A stretch of 64,000 nt of DNA, from contig DDVX01000006.1 in NCBI GenBank assembly GCA_002345575.1, positions 124,001 through 188,000 of the forward strand. Reading direction: 5' to 3'. Shown here in pieces: positions 34,144 through 43,728 of the stretch. The notes below the pieces were generated by a model that was given only the letters and a program-made list of their open reading frames with translations, had not been told where the DNA came from and made no database searches. Position 1 is the first letter of the stretch. Every line of letters starts with the position of its first letter. The DNA is from Stutzerimonas stutzeri. Lineage in GTDB: Bacteria; Pseudomonadota; Gammaproteobacteria; Pseudomonadales; Pseudomonadaceae. Made by a program: the position numbers and the translations under genes.

Positions 34144-34919
34144 TGGAGACATCCGTCGAAGAACTGGCAGAAGAACTGGCGTTCGACCCGAGCGTCACGC
34201 AAGAGCTGCCAGCCGGAGAGAAGCGACGCGATCCCGCGCTGCGTTTAAAAATAGAAGAGGCCATCTTGCTCCAGCAGAGCGGTTGGCTGCTCGGACGCCC
34301 CGGAGGGACCCCGTGGAGCCTTTCGCGTACCAAGCGGTGGATCGAAGCTCTGTGCGCGACCCTGGCGCTGCTACTGCTCTCACCCTTGCTGTTGGTGGTC
34401 GCCATCAGCATCAAGATAAGCAGCCAAGGGCCGGTTTTCTTTATCCAACAGCGCACGGGCTATCGGGGTCGCCGCTTTGGCATGTTCAAGTTCCGGACGA
34501 TGGTGGTAAACGCTGAAGAGCTGAAAGAAAGCCTGCGCCACCTGAACAAGCACGGCTCCGACTCCGTGGACTTCAAGATCGACCGCGACCCTCGCGTAAC
34601 AGCCATAGGGCGATGGCTAAGGCGTACCAGCCTTGATGAGCTGCCCAACTTGCTAAACGTGGTGCGTGGCGACATGCGCCTGGTCGGCCCGCGACCGACC
34701 TCCTTCGACGCGAATCGCTACCACAACCATCACCTTGCCCGGCTCAGCATTTACCCGGGCATTACCGGCCTCTGGCAGATATCCGGTCGCAGCAATATCG
34801 ACTTCGACGACCGGGTCGCTCTGGATGTGGCCTACATCAGCCAGCAAAGCCCCTGGCTGGATCTGAAGATACTTCTAAAAACCCCTTTCAAGGTCGTCAG
34901 CGGCCATGGAGCAAGCTAA
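34140..34919 (+). CDS. Initiating sugar transferase (undecaprenyl-phosphate sugar-1-phosphate transferase type)
   Basis: This 259-residue protein transfers the first sugar-1-phosphate to the lipid carrier. One hydrophobic segment (about residues 70-98, ALCATLALLLLSPLLLVV) precedes the catalytic domain with MFKFRTMV, RRTSLDELPNLLNVVRGDMRLVGPRP and GITGLWQISGRS. It is the short form, lacking the four-helix N-terminus of WcaJ-type enzymes. Two adjacent ATG codons (34140, 34143) are possible; GAGG fits the first. A soluble N-terminal extension of about 65 residues before the membrane helix is unusual for the short form. Confidence 0.88.
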   Translation: MMETSVEELAEELAFDPSVTQELPAGEKRRDPALRLKIEEAILLQQSGWLLGRPGGTPWSLSRTKRWIEALCATLALLLLSPLLLVVAISIKISSQGPVFFIQQRTGYRGRRFGMFKFRTMVVNAEELKESLRHLNKHGSDSVDFKIDRDPRVTAIGRWLRRTSLDELPNLLNVVRGDMRLVGPRPTSFDANRYHNHHLARLSIYPGITGLWQISGRSNIDFDDRVALDVAYISQQSPWLDLKILLKTPFKVVSGHGAS

Positions 34920-35566
34920 TGGACGGTTCACTTCCAGCCATCCGTTTGGACGTCGCCACACCCAGCGAGAGCAACCTCGCCTCTACTGTGCTCGACCAGG
35001 AGCGACAAGTGCTGCTGCTAACCGCGGCCAATAATGGCTGCGGCGTGACGACCAGCGCGATCGCCATGGCCCAGCAGCTGACGGCCGCCTGTAGCGGACA
35101 AGTGCTGCTGATCGATGCAAGCCTTTCACCCAACAGCCTTACCTGCCAGTTGGGCATGCAAGAGCAGCTGGGCTTTCTGGATCTGGTGGCTGATGGCAGC
35201 TCGACGTCGCTGGACACCTGCCTCGTCGAGCTACCAGCGAACTCATTCCACCTGCTCCCGCTGGGGCAGCGCAGGAACGACGGCCGCAGGCTGTCAGCGG
35301 AGCAGCTGCGCCAGCTCCTTTCGCAGCTTCGTGATCGCTACCGGTTCGTGGTGATCGACGGCGAAGCCGTATATGCCGGCGGCGATACGCTGACCATCGG
35401 CTCGCTGGTCGACGGCGTGATCCTCGTGGTACGGGCCGAAGAAACGCGCTGGGAAGTCGCCCAAGCCGCTACGCAGCGACTCGCACAAGCGGGTGCCAAC
35501 TTGATGGGAAGCGTGCTCAACGCACGCAAGTACTACATGCCCAAATGGGTCTACGATCAACTTTGA
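34919..35566 (+). CDS. CpsD/CapB-like P-loop protein with degenerate Walker A
   Basis: The 215-residue protein has the fold pattern of bacterial tyrosine kinases and MinD-like ATPases: a Walker A place at LLLTAANNGCGVTTSA (residues 32-47), a Walker A'-like LLIDASLSPNSL (64-75) and a Walker B-like RFVVIDGEA (about 141-149). In active members the P-loop reads G-x-G-K-(S/T)-(S/T); here the lysine position is V43 and the following residues are Thr-Thr. The A' aspartate pair is also reduced. No tyrosine cluster ends the protein, only YYMPKWVYDQL. It lies beside the OPX and chain-length genes, the normal place for a BY-kinase, so it is probably a non-catalytic regulator of assembly. Confidence 0.75.
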   Translation: MDGSLPAIRLDVATPSESNLASTVLDQERQVLLLTAANNGCGVTTSAIAMAQQLTAACSGQVLLIDASLSPNSLTCQLGMQEQLGFLDLVADGSSTSLDTCLVELPANSFHLLPLGQRRNDGRRLSAEQLRQLLSQLRDRYRFVVIDGEAVYAGGDTLTIGSLVDGVILVVRAEETRWEVAQAATQRLAQAGANLMGSVLNARKYYMPKWVYDQL

Positions 35567-35573
35567 GCGCGCC

Positions 35574-36578
35574 ATGATGAATCTCAAACCGATCCCCCTG
35601 CTTCTGGCGCTGGCCGGCTGTACCAGCCCCGCGGTGCAACATATCCCTGCTGAAATAACGACGGCTGCCCCTGCCGACGCGCTGCGTACCGAGGTGTTCG
35701 CGGTAGAGAAGACACTGCGTCCGCAGGATGTGCTGGACGTGATCTTCTATATCGACCATACGAGCCCGAAGGCCTACCGGATCCAGCCTGGTGATCAGGT
35801 TGAGATCAACTTCCTGACCGCGCCGGAGCTCAGCGGCACCAAGCTGGTCATGCCCGACGGCACCATCGAGCTGCCTTATACCGGCACCCTGGCGATTGCG
35901 GGCATGACGGCCTTGCAGGCCCAGGACAAAGTCATCAACAGCTACAGGACAATTCTCAAACGCCCTGTGGTTTCTCTTTCGGTGCCTCGTCCGCTCACCG
36001 CGGAGGAAAACCTGCGTTTGACGCTGAACCACCCGTCTACCGGGCTGAGCCGGGAAATCGTCGTCGGCGCCGACGGTCACGCCAGGTTTCCGCTTATCGG
36101 CTCGGTTGCCCTCCAGGGCATGACCCTCTCGCAGCTCAACGCCACGCTTAACGAACGCTATGCGGCACATACCGCCAATGTGCAGGTAGACGCGCTGCTC
36201 AAGAGCACCGCCGCCAACGAAATCTTCGTACTCGGGGAGGTGACCCAGCCGGGCGTCTATCCGATCCGGCGGCCGGTCTCGGTGCTCGAAGCCCTGACCA
36301 TGGCACATGGAGCCAATCCGCTGGCTCGCCTGGATTCGGTTGTGATCATGCGACGCAAGGGCGACCAGGTGGAGGCGCGCTTGTACGACGTGGGCGACGC
36401 GCTCAACGCCTCGGCCGACACATTCGCCTATCTCCAGCCGGACGACCTGCTCTACGTGCCCAAGACCAAGCTTGCACGGGCAGGTGAAATCAGCCGACAG
36501 CTCGCCGATGTTCTGCTGTTCAACGGAGTCGGGTTCGGCTTTTCGTATCGGGTCGACAGTAAGGAAGACAACAATTGA
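35574..36578 (+). CDS. Polysaccharide export outer membrane lipoprotein (OPX/Wza-like)
   Basis: The 334-residue protein begins with a short lipoprotein signal ending in ALAGC (C16). It has a polysaccharide export (PES) domain, seen as YRIQPGDQVEINFLTAPELSG and VMPDGTIELPYTGTLAIAGMT, followed by two SLBB-like repeats (around residues 155-215 and 220-305, with VLGEVTQPGVYPI). It should form the outer membrane channel for the polymer, working with the chain-length protein encoded next. Start may be the first or second ATG (35574 or 35577). Confidence 0.88.
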   Translation: MMNLKPIPLLLALAGCTSPAVQHIPAEITTAAPADALRTEVFAVEKTLRPQDVLDVIFYIDHTSPKAYRIQPGDQVEINFLTAPELSGTKLVMPDGTIELPYTGTLAIAGMTALQAQDKVINSYRTILKRPVVSLSVPRPLTAEENLRLTLNHPSTGLSREIVVGADGHARFPLIGSVALQGMTLSQLNATLNERYAAHTANVQVDALLKSTAANEIFVLGEVTQPGVYPIRRPVSVLEALTMAHGANPLARLDSVVIMRRKGDQVEARLYDVGDALNASADTFAYLQPDDLLYVPKTKLARAGEISRQLADVLLFNGVGFGFSYRVDSKEDNN

Positions 36579-38185
36579 ACAGATTGCAGGTCATGTCGCC
36601 GAAAGAAAATTACTTGCATGAGTTTCTGCGAATTTTCTTTGCCAACCGCCAGTTGATCAAACGGGTTTTCCTGGTGTTCGCCCTGATCACATTAGCCATG
36701 CCGTTATTGCTCAAGCAGAGCTTCGACATCACCGCAGAAGTGCTGGTGCAATCGAAGAAACTGCCCCAGAGCGACGTCAATACTGCGCTCAGCCAAGAGA
36801 CGGATAAGTTCCTGCCGCCGTCGCTGGCTGACATGGAAACGGAGAGCAACATCCTCCGCTCACCCTCGCTGATGCGCGAAACCATTGGCCAACTGCATGA
36901 GGAGGGCATCTACAGCCCGAGCCAGGGAGTCTTCCATACGCTCGTACTTGAGCCGCTGCGCGCCTATGTTGCCAATCCGCTGCGTGAACATGTGATCAAC
37001 CCGTTGCGTAGCGCGTTGGGGCTTGAGGTCGACCCCGTGCGCGACGGCACCATCGACGCCTTGACGGAGCAGGCCAGCGCCGCACTGACGGTAGAGACCT
37101 TACCCGGATCCAATGTGATCTCGGTGAGCTACAGCTCCGTTGATCCAGAGCTGGGTACGCGGTTGGTCAATCGCCTTCTGGAGAACTACCTGAAAAGCCG
37201 GCAGAACCTGCAATCCAGCGATCTGCCTGAATCCTTCTTCGAGCAGAAGAAGAGCCAATATCAGGAGCGCATCGGCGAACTCGAAGAACGTCGGCGGGAC
37301 CTGCTCGAAAGCATTGGCGCGTCTGACCCCAAGGAAGAGATCACCTTCCGCCTGAATGCGATCAACACCGAGGAGCAAGCACTGAATCTGTACCGAGACC
37401 GCTTGCTGGAAAGCCAACGCTGGCTCGACTACCTGACTACCAACCTTACAGCCGCCCGCGAGGCGAGCTTCAAAGACGCCACATTCCCCTTCACCTTCAC
37501 CCACACGGTGGACAATGCCGCCTACGAAGACCGTGAAATCAAGCAGCTCGGCGAGAAGCTGATCGAACTGATCGGCAGCTACGGCAATGCAACGGCCTCG
37601 TTCCAGGAAGACAGCCTGCCGGTACAGCAGCAGCGTGAGCGGATTGCTCGCACCCGTGGGCAGTTCCTCAAGGTCGTGGAAAATCGCATTCTCGAACGCA
37701 ACAGTGAGCTCACCACGTTGCAACAGGTGATCGCGCAAAAGACCGAGCGCATTGACCAATACAAGGCCCGCGTTCGCGACCTGCAGAATGTTCAGGCGCA
37801 ACTCCGCCTGTTCGACACGGAGATCGATGCGCTGCATAAGGCGTTCTTCACTTACACCCAGCGCTACGAAGAGAGCCGCTCTCAAGGATTGCTCGACGGC
37901 AGCGCATCCAACGCCCGGGTCCTGAGCTGGCCTTACGAACCGAGCGAGCCGTCCTTTCCCAAGCCAATGCTGATCGTGCCGCTCGGCCTGCTGACCGGAT
38001 TGTTGCTGGCCGTAGCGCTCGGCTATCTGCGTGAGTTCTTCGATCATCGCTTCAAGCATCCGGCGCAGTTGACCGAGCACCTCGGCTTGCCTGTGTTGAT
38101 GGTGATCAACGAGAAGCAAGCTGCACAGGCGCCCGCACCGCAAGCCTGGACCTGGCCATGGATCTGGCACTGGATACGTCAGTGA
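36575..38185 (+). CDS. Polysaccharide chain-length determinant (PCP, Wzz/GumC-like)
   Basis: The 536-residue protein has an N-terminal transmembrane helix (about 28-47), a long periplasmic region with heavy coiled-coil character (residues 210-440, e.g. QKKSQYQERIGELEERRRDL) and a C-terminal helix (about 468-489) followed by a short cytoplasmic tail. It lacks a fused kinase domain, so it needs a separate partner such as the upstream P-loop protein. The TTG start at 36575 has AAGGAAG at good spacing and overlaps the previous stop; an ATG at 36593 is an alternative. Confidence 0.85.
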   Translation: MNRLQVMSPKENYLHEFLRIFFANRQLIKRVFLVFALITLAMPLLLKQSFDITAEVLVQSKKLPQSDVNTALSQETDKFLPPSLADMETESNILRSPSLMRETIGQLHEEGIYSPSQGVFHTLVLEPLRAYVANPLREHVINPLRSALGLEVDPVRDGTIDALTEQASAALTVETLPGSNVISVSYSSVDPELGTRLVNRLLENYLKSRQNLQSSDLPESFFEQKKSQYQERIGELEERRRDLLESIGASDPKEEITFRLNAINTEEQALNLYRDRLLESQRWLDYLTTNLTAAREASFKDATFPFTFTHTVDNAAYEDREIKQLGEKLIELIGSYGNATASFQEDSLPVQQQRERIARTRGQFLKVVENRILERNSELTTLQQVIAQKTERIDQYKARVRDLQNVQAQLRLFDTEIDALHKAFFTYTQRYEESRSQGLLDGSASNARVLSWPYEPSEPSFPKPMLIVPLGLLTGLLLAVALGYLREFFDHRFKHPAQLTEHLGLPVLMVINEKQAAQAPAPQAWTWPWIWHWIRQ

Positions 38186-39267
38186 ACCAGCTTGAGCGAG
38201 CAGCGTCCCTGCCGATCATTCACCTGATCAGCAGCGGAGGTTTCTACGGAGCGGAGCGCATGCTGCTGGATCACTGCCTGGTTACGCCCGGGCGGCACCA
38301 GGTGGTCTTTCTTGATGCGCCGGCGGCGCTGGTGGAGCGCTTTCGTCTGGCCGGAGTTGACAGCATCGTATGCCAGAGCCTGGCGACGCTGCTGCGGCAT
38401 GTACGTGGTCGCCGCTCCGAAAGGCCGCTGATCAATACGCATAACTTCAAGGGGATGATCTACGGCTGGACTGCCGCCGCGCTGTTCAGGCTGCCGTTGG
38501 TGACCACTCAGCACGGCTTCACTCCGCGCAGTCGCAAGCAGCGTTTCTATATGTGGGTGAGCATCCAGCTGTGCCGTTTATGGCAGGTTCGCCAGATAGT
38601 CTGCGTGGCTACCAGCATCGAGCGCATCCTTCGCGCAGCAGGCATTCGGCAAGACAAGCTCAAGGTCATTCCCAATGGGCTGCCGGATTCGGCCCCGCCA
38701 CTGACCGGCGCGCCTGCCAGTGCGCCACTGATTGGCTACGTGGGTAGGCTAAGCGCGGAAAAAGGCCCCGATCTGTTTCTCGATGCGCTGATTCCGCTGT
38801 GCCAACGCCACCAGGACTGGCAGGGCGTTTTGCTGGGCGATGGCGAAGAACGTGCAAGCCTGCAGGCGCGCATTGACGCTGCCGGACTGACCGAGCGCAT
38901 CCGCTTGCCAGGCTATCAGCAGAACATGCCTGACTGGCTGGCGCAGCTGACGGTGCTGGCGATCAGCTCGCGAACCGAAGGCACCCCGATGATCCTGCTT
39001 GAGGCCATGCAGGCTGGAACGCCGGTGGCCGCGTTCGCAGTAGGGGGGGTACCGGACATACTCAGCCACGGGCATGACGGGTTGCTGGCGACACCCGGCG
39101 ATAGCGCATCACTGGCCGAGCAGATCGAACGCCTGGTGAATGAACCCGACCTTGCCGAGCGTCTCGCTGCACAAGCACGATCGACGCAACGCAGCCGCTA
39201 CCACCTTCCCGTGCTCGCCGAGCGCTGGGCACAGCTGTACCACCAGACCCGAGGATTGCCAGGATGA
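38158..39267 (+). CDS. Glycosyltransferase family 4 protein
   Basis: The 369-residue GT-B protein has an N-terminal LISSGGFYGAERMLLDH acceptor domain and a C-terminal donor domain with IGYVGRLSAEKGPDLFLDAL and SSRTEGTPMILLEAMQAGTPVAAFAVGGVPD, whose ExxxxxxxE pattern holds the nucleotide sugar. It adds a sugar to the growing repeat unit on the cytoplasmic side. The ATG at 38158 gives a 28-base overlap with the previous gene; a GTG at 38182 would give the 4-base overlap common in this operon and may be the true start. Confidence 0.87.
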   Translation: MDLALDTSVNQLERAASLPIIHLISSGGFYGAERMLLDHCLVTPGRHQVVFLDAPAALVERFRLAGVDSIVCQSLATLLRHVRGRRSERPLINTHNFKGMIYGWTAAALFRLPLVTTQHGFTPRSRKQRFYMWVSIQLCRLWQVRQIVCVATSIERILRAAGIRQDKLKVIPNGLPDSAPPLTGAPASAPLIGYVGRLSAEKGPDLFLDALIPLCQRHQDWQGVLLGDGEERASLQARIDAAGLTERIRLPGYQQNMPDWLAQLTVLAISSRTEGTPMILLEAMQAGTPVAAFAVGGVPDILSHGHDGLLATPGDSASLAEQIERLVNEPDLAERLAAQARSTQRSRYHLPVLAERWAQLYHQTRGLPG

Positions 39268-40637
39268 TTGCGACCGCAACCGTCGGCGGCGTGCTGGTGC
39301 TGCTGTGCCTGGGATTACTTGCCAGCCCATGGCCATTTCTTGCGCCCTTGGCGGTATTCGGGCTGGCGGGGCTGGCCGCACTCTACCGCCGCCCGGCCTG
39401 GGGCCTGCTGGGCATTGCCGCTCTGTTACCGTTCGAGGGGCTGTTCAAGGGCAGCGAATTCACCGGCGCGAAGCTGCTGGGTGTTTCGATGATAGGCATC
39501 CTTGCCCTGCAGTTACTGCTGCGGCAACTGCCTGACCAGCGCCTGCGCAACAACCTGTGGCGGCCGCTGTCGCTGTTCATGCTCGCCTATCTGATCAGCC
39601 TGATGTTCAGTGAGCACTACGAACTCTCATTGGGGCACTTGCGCGAACTGGCCGTCGGCCTGGCAGTGTTCTTCATCACCGTCCTGGTTGCGGCGGAGCT
39701 GAACCTGAAGATGCTCTTCAGAGTGGTCTCGCTGAGCGTGGCTGCGACCTGTGCGATGGCATTGGCATCAGCCAAGCATCAGGTTGGCGGCCGGGCAGTC
39801 GGTCTGCTCGAGGATGCCAACTACTTCGCGCTGTTGATCGCCCTTGCCGCACCGATGTCCGCCTGGCTCGCCCTGCGCGCCAACAGCCTGCCGGCTCGAT
39901 TGGCCTGGCTGGCGGTTACCCTGCTATTGCTGGCGGGAATGACCAAGACCGATTCCCGCTCCGGGCTGGTGGTACTGGTTGGCTGTTTGCTGATCGGGCT
40001 CTGGCATCATCGCGCCAGGCTGCGTCAGATTCGCTCGCGCCATCTGGGCTTCGTTCTGCTGGGGGCCGCCATTTTCATACCGCTAGGTCTGGCGTCGTTA
40101 CCAGCCGATTATGTGGCGCGCATCAAATCGCTTGTGGAGCTCAAGTCCGGCATCAATGCCCATCAGGATGCGTCCCTCGGGCGTCGAGCCTCGTACCTGG
40201 TGGTCGGTAGCCAGATGATCCGCGACAACCCGCTGGCCGGCAGCGGTCCGGGCACCTTCCCAGTGCACTATGCCGCAACCGGCTTTGCCAAGGCGTTCTC
40301 CGAGCAGGCTGGCACAACTGACCTCTACCGCCGCGCCCACAACACCTATCTGGAGCTGTTCAGCGAAATCGGCATTCCTGGCGGCTTGCTGTTTTGCGCG
40401 CTGATCCTGTTCGGGCTGCGCAACTTCGAACGGGCCCGGCAGGCCTCCCTGGCCAGCGGAGATACCGAGCGAGCCGACCTGGCCACGCACCTGGGATTGA
40501 GTTTCCTGGCAATGGCGCTGTTTCTCATGTTTCTCAGCGCACCCAACCACAAGTACCTGTGGATATTGCTGGGCCTATCGGGATACCTGCGGCTCGACGC
40601 TGAAGCCCGGGCAACACGCTTGAGTCAGACACAATGA
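39264..40637 (+). CDS. O-antigen ligase/polymerase family membrane protein (Wzy-like)
   Basis: The 457-residue protein has about ten transmembrane helices and one large periplasmic loop. The Wzy_C signature RRAHNTYLELFSEIGIPGG and the preceding AGSGPGTFPVHYAATGF are present. In a Wzx/Wzy cluster with a flippase and PCP this is most likely the polymerase that joins repeat units in the periplasm, rather than an LPS ligase. It overlaps its neighbours by 4 bases on each side. Confidence 0.83.
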   Translation: MIATATVGGVLVLLCLGLLASPWPFLAPLAVFGLAGLAALYRRPAWGLLGIAALLPFEGLFKGSEFTGAKLLGVSMIGILALQLLLRQLPDQRLRNNLWRPLSLFMLAYLISLMFSEHYELSLGHLRELAVGLAVFFITVLVAAELNLKMLFRVVSLSVAATCAMALASAKHQVGGRAVGLLEDANYFALLIALAAPMSAWLALRANSLPARLAWLAVTLLLLAGMTKTDSRSGLVVLVGCLLIGLWHHRARLRQIRSRHLGFVLLGAAIFIPLGLASLPADYVARIKSLVELKSGINAHQDASLGRRASYLVVGSQMIRDNPLAGSGPGTFPVHYAATGFAKAFSEQAGTTDLYRRAHNTYLELFSEIGIPGGLLFCALILFGLRNFERARQASLASGDTERADLATHLGLSFLAMALFLMFLSAPNHKYLWILLGLSGYLRLDAEARATRLSQTQ

Positions 40638-41599
40638 ACGGAATCAGCATCGTCATTCCGATGTTCGACGAAGCCCGGCACATCACCCGGACGCTCGACG
40701 CGGCGCGGGCCGCTGCCGACGCCGCCGGGCTGGAATGCGAACTTATCGTGGTCGATAACGGCTCGCGCGACGAAGGGCCGGCACTTGCCGAGGCGGCCGG
40801 GGCTCGCGTGCTGCACCATCCCGGATTGCCCATCGGCGCGCTACGCAACCGCGGCGCGGCAGCGGCCCGGCATACCTGGCTGGCCTTTCTCGATGCTGAC
40901 ATCGAAGTACCGCTCGACTGGCTGCAGCAGTGGCAATCGTGCAACGAACGCGGCGATGTCGGCGTGTTTGCCTTGGCCTGCGATACACCATCGCAAGCGC
41001 CCTGGTATGCCCGTGCCTGGCAACGCCGCAGCCTGCCTGCCGTCGCCGCGCAACCTTCGAGCTGGCTGCCAAGCGCCAATCTGTGCCTGACTCGCGAGGC
41101 CTTCGAGGCGGTCGGCGGTTTCGACGAACAACTGCGTACCGGGGAAGACAAGGATCTGGGGCTGCGCCTGCACCGCTTGGGCGCAAGCCAGCTGATGCTG
41201 AGGTCGCCCCGCGTGCTGCACTGGGGCTACGAACAGTGCTGGGCTGAATGGTTCGGCAAGGAGCTCTGGCGTCAGGGCAGCCACCTACAGCTTATGCGCA
41301 CCCAAGGTCACGGGAACTGGCGGCTATTGCGCTTTCCCCTGCTCGCATTGGCTAACTGGCTACCAACCTTGCTGGCGCTATCGGCTGGCGCCCTCGGGCA
41401 GTTCCCGCTGGCCTTGATGGCCGCGCTGCTCAGCACGGCGCCGGCACTCTTGCTCAGTCTTCGCCAGAGCGCCCGGCAACTCGACGGAGTTCTCACCGTG
41501 CAGCTGTGGTTTCTGCACTGGTTGCGCCTGCACATTGCCGGCGGAGCCTTCCTGCTCAGCTTGTTCAAATGGACCGCCAGGAGACCTGCCCGTGGCTGA
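40634..41599 (+). CDS. Glycosyltransferase family 2 protein
   Basis: The 321-residue protein has a GT-A fold: SIVIPMFDEARHI at the start, VVDNGSRDEG, and the metal-binding LAFLDADIEVP near residue 78. Hydrophobic segments lie toward the C-terminus (about residues 235-275 and 292-312), so it is probably membrane bound. Its acceptor and sugar are unknown. It overlaps the polymerase gene by 4 bases. Confidence 0.87.
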   Translation: MNGISIVIPMFDEARHITRTLDAARAAADAAGLECELIVVDNGSRDEGPALAEAAGARVLHHPGLPIGALRNRGAAAARHTWLAFLDADIEVPLDWLQQWQSCNERGDVGVFALACDTPSQAPWYARAWQRRSLPAVAAQPSSWLPSANLCLTREAFEAVGGFDEQLRTGEDKDLGLRLHRLGASQLMLRSPRVLHWGYEQCWAEWFGKELWRQGSHLQLMRTQGHGNWRLLRFPLLALANWLPTLLALSAGALGQFPLALMAALLSTAPALLLSLRQSARQLDGVLTVQLWFLHWLRLHIAGGAFLLSLFKWTARRPARG

Positions 41600-42728
41600 T
41601 TCCGTGTTCTGGCTATGCCTGCTATTACCGACCTACGCGTATCTTGGCTACCCGCTCACGCTGGCTGTGCTAGCAGCCTGCACCCGAGCCAAGCCCCTTG
41701 CCGAAGGCGAGCCGCTGTCTGTCAGCGTGATCATCGCCGCACACAATGAGGCGGCACACATCGAACACAAGCTGCGAACGCTGCTGGCACAGGACTACCA
41801 GGCCACTCGCCTGGAGATCATCGTCGCCAGCGACGGCTCAAGCGATGAGACCGTCGCTCGTGCGAGCGCACTGCAGGACCCACGTATCCGCGTACTGGAT
41901 CTTCCACGCGGCGGTAAGGCCGCCGCGCTGAATGCCGCCGTCGCGTTGGCCGACGGCGACGTGTTGGTATTCACCGATGCCGACAATCAATGGAACGCGC
42001 AGACGCTGGGGCGGTTGCTGGCGCCTCTGGCAGACCCGGACGTAGGCTGCGTTGGCGGGCATATGATCATTCCCGATCCGGGCCATGCGCTAAGCCTGGG
42101 CGATAGTCTCTACCGTCACTACGAAGCCTGGCTGCGCCGCGCCGAGAACCGCACCGGATGCGTGGTATCCACCGATGGCGCGCTGCTCGCCCTGCGACGC
42201 GAGCTGTTCCAGGCAGTCCCGGCGCATGTCAACGACGACTTCTTTCTCAGCACCTGCGCCCCAGTAGCTGGAAAACGTATCGTCTTTGCCGAGGATGCGA
42301 TCGTGCACGATCAGGGCGTGGACGAGGTGGACAAGCAGTTCCGCCGCCGACTGCGTGTTACGGTCGGCGGGCTGCAGAGCCTGGCTTGCCGTCGCGGACT
42401 GATGAATCCGTTACGTCACGGGTTTTACGCCGTGGCCCTTATCAGCCATAAGCTGATACGTCGGCTGGCGCCTGTCCTGTTGGTACCGCTGCTGATCAGC
42501 AGCTTCTGGCTACAGGACGCCGGCACGTTTTATCAGCTGTTCCTGATTGCACAACTGGCTGGTTATGCAGTCGGCCTGATAGGCCTGCTAGACACCCGAG
42601 GCATCCTGCCCAGGCCATTCCGCCTGGCGGCCTTCCTCCTGGTGACACTGGCCGGGATGTGCGGTGGTCTCTGGCAGTTTCTGCGAGGACACAGCTATCA
42701 GCAATGGAATCCTCAGCAGAATCGTTAA
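41592..42728 (+). CDS. Membrane glycosyltransferase family 2 protein, processive-like
   Basis: The 378-residue protein starts at GTG 41592, with AGGAG nine bases upstream; a longer frame from 41535 overlaps the previous gene heavily. It has an N-terminal helix, a GT-A domain (VSVIIAAHNEAAHI, SDGSSDETV, VFTDADNQW) and KQFRRRLRVTVGG, which resembles the Q-x-x-R-W motif of processive synthases. Two or three helices end the chain. The layout recalls cellulose/hyaluronan-synthase-like enzymes, but the operon context suggests single additions to a repeat unit. Confidence 0.83.
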   Translation: MADSVFWLCLLLPTYAYLGYPLTLAVLAACTRAKPLAEGEPLSVSVIIAAHNEAAHIEHKLRTLLAQDYQATRLEIIVASDGSSDETVARASALQDPRIRVLDLPRGGKAAALNAAVALADGDVLVFTDADNQWNAQTLGRLLAPLADPDVGCVGGHMIIPDPGHALSLGDSLYRHYEAWLRRAENRTGCVVSTDGALLALRRELFQAVPAHVNDDFFLSTCAPVAGKRIVFAEDAIVHDQGVDEVDKQFRRRLRVTVGGLQSLACRRGLMNPLRHGFYAVALISHKLIRRLAPVLLVPLLISSFWLQDAGTFYQLFLIAQLAGYAVGLIGLLDTRGILPRPFRLAAFLLVTLAGMCGGLWQFLRGHSYQQWNPQQNR

Positions 42729-42732
42729 GCCA

Positions 42733-43728
42733 ATGACTCCTTCCCAAGCATGCAAGGCCGCAATCGGCTGGCTTCATCTCAACGGCCCCAGCGGGCGGCG
42801 CCAGCTCCGTGAAGCGCGCCTGATTCTGATGCTGCACCGTGTGCTTGCCGACGACAATGCGGCTGCGCTGCCTCACCGTGCCGAGCTGTGCATTGGCCAG
42901 TCGGCTTTCGCGCAGCTGCTGGCTTGGCTGCAACGACGCTTTGCCTGTGTTCCGCTGGAAGAGCTGCTTACCGCACCCGCTGACGGACGTGCCCGGGTCG
43001 CCCTGACGTTCGACGATGGCTGGCGGGACAATGCCGAGGTTGCATACCCACTGCTTGCCCGCTATGGCGTGCCCGCAAGCATCTTTCTTTCTACCGACTT
43101 TATCGGTAACCCGCAGGGCTTCTGGTGGGAAAGCATCGGCGAAACCCTCTGGGAAGCGTCCGGCACACAGACTCGAACGCTGTTACAGAAGAAGCTGGCC
43201 GAGTGTGGCGCCGCACCATTGCCGGCCGACTTTGACACCCTGCCTGAGCGACAGCGCAGCCGGGCACTGGCGTTCTACCTGCAGTCACTCAAGGCCTTGC
43301 CTGCCGCGACGCTGCAAGAGCTGGCCAACCTCTGCCCACAGCAGACGCCACAGGCGATGGACTGGGACCAGGTCAGAGCGCTGGAAGATTCCGGCTGGGT
43401 ACGTTTCGGTCCGCATGGCGCCCGCCATGGCATTCTCACGAAGATGGACGACGCAGCACTGGTCGATGACCTGCAACGCAGCCATCGCGAGCTGGCGACG
43501 CGGTGCCAGGCTCCCCTGCCGATCTACTGCTACCCCAATGGCGATCACGACGGCCGTGTTCGTCAGGCCGTGGCGCAGCTCGGTTATCACCGCGCCCTAG
43601 CTACCCACCCGGCGTTGTACCAAGCCGATGATGACCCCCTTGCGCTTCCGCGCATTGGCGTCAGTCACCAGATGGCCCGAAACCCCGGGCTGTTTGGCTG
43701 GCGCCTGCTGCAGGGCCTGGCGCGATGA
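42733..43728 (+). CDS. Polysaccharide deacetylase (NodB-like, CE4)
   Basis: The 331-residue protein has the CE4 motif 1 VALTFDDGWRDN (near residue 98), a motif 2 variant PHGARHG where the usual H-(S/T)-x-x-H has Gly, and YCYPNGDHD as a motif 3 variant. No signal peptide is seen, so it may act on lipid-linked intermediates in the cytoplasm. It should remove N- or O-acetyl groups from the repeat unit. Homologues with a FWWE(S/A)I segment are common in polysaccharide clusters. Confidence 0.83.
   Translation: MTPSQACKAAIGWLHLNGPSGRRQLREARLILMLHRVLADDNAAALPHRAELCIGQSAFAQLLAWLQRRFACVPLEELLTAPADGRARVALTFDDGWRDNAEVAYPLLARYGVPASIFLSTDFIGNPQGFWWESIGETLWEASGTQTRTLLQKKLAECGAAPLPADFDTLPERQRSRALAFYLQSLKALPAATLQELANLCPQQTPQAMDWDQVRALEDSGWVRFGPHGARHGILTKMDDAALVDDLQRSHRELATRCQAPLPIYCYPNGDHDGRVRQAVAQLGYHRALATHPALYQADDDPLALPRIGVSHQMARNPGLFGWRLLQGLAR

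Noticed and set aside
34919..35566. Active tyrosine autokinase
   Set aside because: The P-loop lysine is missing and there is no tyrosine-rich tail, so a catalytic kinase call is not supported.
37100..38170. Long frame antisense to the chain-length determinant gene
   Set aside because: Product is Gln/Leu-rich with no motif; the sense gene is well supported by operon overlaps.
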